This document shows, piece after piece, positions 4,633-5,113 of a DNA stretch of 5,113 bases. The DNA is from Flavobacteriales bacterium (GTDB lineage Bacteria; Bacteroidota; Bacteroidia; Flavobacteriales; Flavobacteriaceae), in assembly GCA_027031025.1 (NCBI GenBank), contig JALVEJ010000039.1:1-5113 (forward strand), given 5' to 3'. The number at the start of each line of letters is the position of its first letter. Position 1 is the first letter of the stretch. Made by a program: the position numbers and the translations under genes. A model generated the notes under the pieces. It was not told the origin of the DNA and did not search any database. It was given only the letters and a program-made list of their open reading frames with translations.

Positions 4633-5113
4633 TTATTTTTTTTGCGCTTCATAAGCGGCATCCAAGGCTTTTAATACCTCGTCGGTAATATCCGATTTGG
4701 CATCACCATACATCAAGGCGCCGGTGTTGTTCTTGCCGTAAATGTATTTATAGCCGTTTTTTTTGCCGTAATCATCAAAGAAATCGTAAACTTTTTTGAT
4801 GATAGAATCGGTTTGTTTTTGAATTTCGGCGGTCAATTTGGCACTTTCTTGTTGTTGCATCTGTTGGATAATCTGTTGTTTTTGATACAACTCTTGATCT
4901 TTTTGACGGGCTTTTTTTGGTGACATTTTGGCCGCTTTTTGTTGAAATGCCATCACTTCTTTACGCCAAGCTTGCACCATAGAATCATACTTTTTAGTAA
5001 AAGCTTCTTGTTTTTTCTTAAAAACGGCTTCTTGGTCTTTGATGCCTTTGTATTCTTTAAATATGGTTTCGGTTTTAACAAAAGCAGTCTTGGCTTCTTT
5101 TTGGCAAGCTGTT
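4633..5113 (-). CDS. OmpH/Skp-family periplasmic chaperone, N-terminus cut by window edge; possible lipoprotein
   Basis: The frame is open from the right edge to a TAA (complement of 4633-4635), giving 159 visible residues. The ATG at 4978-4980 is internal, because Skp-like sequence continues upstream in frame. Skp/OmpH holds unfolded outer-membrane proteins in the periplasm. The visible part is a highly charged Lys/Gln/Glu-rich coiled coil (about 5-105; for example QKQQIIQQMQQQESAKL), then the conserved beta-strand end NGYKYIYGKNNTGALMYGD and SDITDEVLKALDAAYE, matching the family's 'ytyVl....g.lY.d...DiT..V...L'. The first residues at the edge are TACQKEAKTAFVKTE; a Cys after Thr-Ala directly before the mature domain fits a lipobox, so the protein may be membrane-anchored, unlike E. 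coli Skp. The start and signal peptide lie outside the window. Family call firm; lipidation is inferred. Confidence 0.88.
   Translation of the reverse strand, partial: TACQKEAKTAFVKTETIFKEYKGIKDQEAVFKKKQEAFTKKYDSMVQAWRKEVMAFQQKAAKMSPKKARQKDQELYQKQQIIQQMQQQESAKLTAEIQKQTDSIIKKVYDFFDDYGKKNGYKYIYGKNNTGALMYGDAKSDITDEVLKALDAAYEAQKK

Noticed and set aside
4633..4980. ATG at 4980 as start of the OmpH/Skp-like gene
   Set aside because: The same frame continues upstream for 44 further codons of Skp-like sequence to the window edge, so this ATG is an internal Met.

Overview
This AT-rich window looks like chromosomal DNA from a member of the Bacteroidota, most likely the Flavobacteriia. The support is the protein types (a Bacteroidota-style CydB with WDANEVWLIA, an OmpH/Skp-like protein with a candidate lipobox, a TolC/HlyD efflux pair), A-rich leaders with almost no Shine-Dalgarno sequences, and heptamer-type simple repeats between genes. 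The assignment rests on sequence character and memory, not on a database search.

Layout. The plus-strand half (1-2213) holds the 3' part of a TolC-family outer-membrane channel gene and a complete HlyD/RND-type periplasmic adaptor gene. Together they make two of the three parts of a tripartite export pump; the inner-membrane transporter is not in the window. The two genes are separated by 366 bp of non-coding DNA built almost entirely from repeats: a GAGGAAT heptamer array that overlaps the tolC stop codon, three diverged tandem units of about 89 bp, and an AACTTTC-type heptamer array that runs almost to the adaptor start codon. A strong hairpin (2222-2250) sits in the 40-bp gap where the adaptor gene meets the convergent cydB.

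The minus-strand half (2254-5113) reads, in transcription order: an OmpH/Skp-like periplasmic chaperone cut by the right edge, a terminator-like hairpin, tsaB (tRNA t6A synthesis), a small DUF6165-like protein of unknown function, and a divergent cydB. No cydA lies next to this cydB. The DUF6165-like gene is bracketed by a 13-bp direct repeat whose copies are exactly 400 bp apart.

The genes are mostly housekeeping or envelope functions, and I see no defence system, CRISPR array, transposase, rRNA or tRNA. The parts worth a second look are the structured tolC-adaptor spacer, the solitary divergent cydB, the direct repeats around the DUF6165-like gene, and a probable lipoprotein form of Skp.
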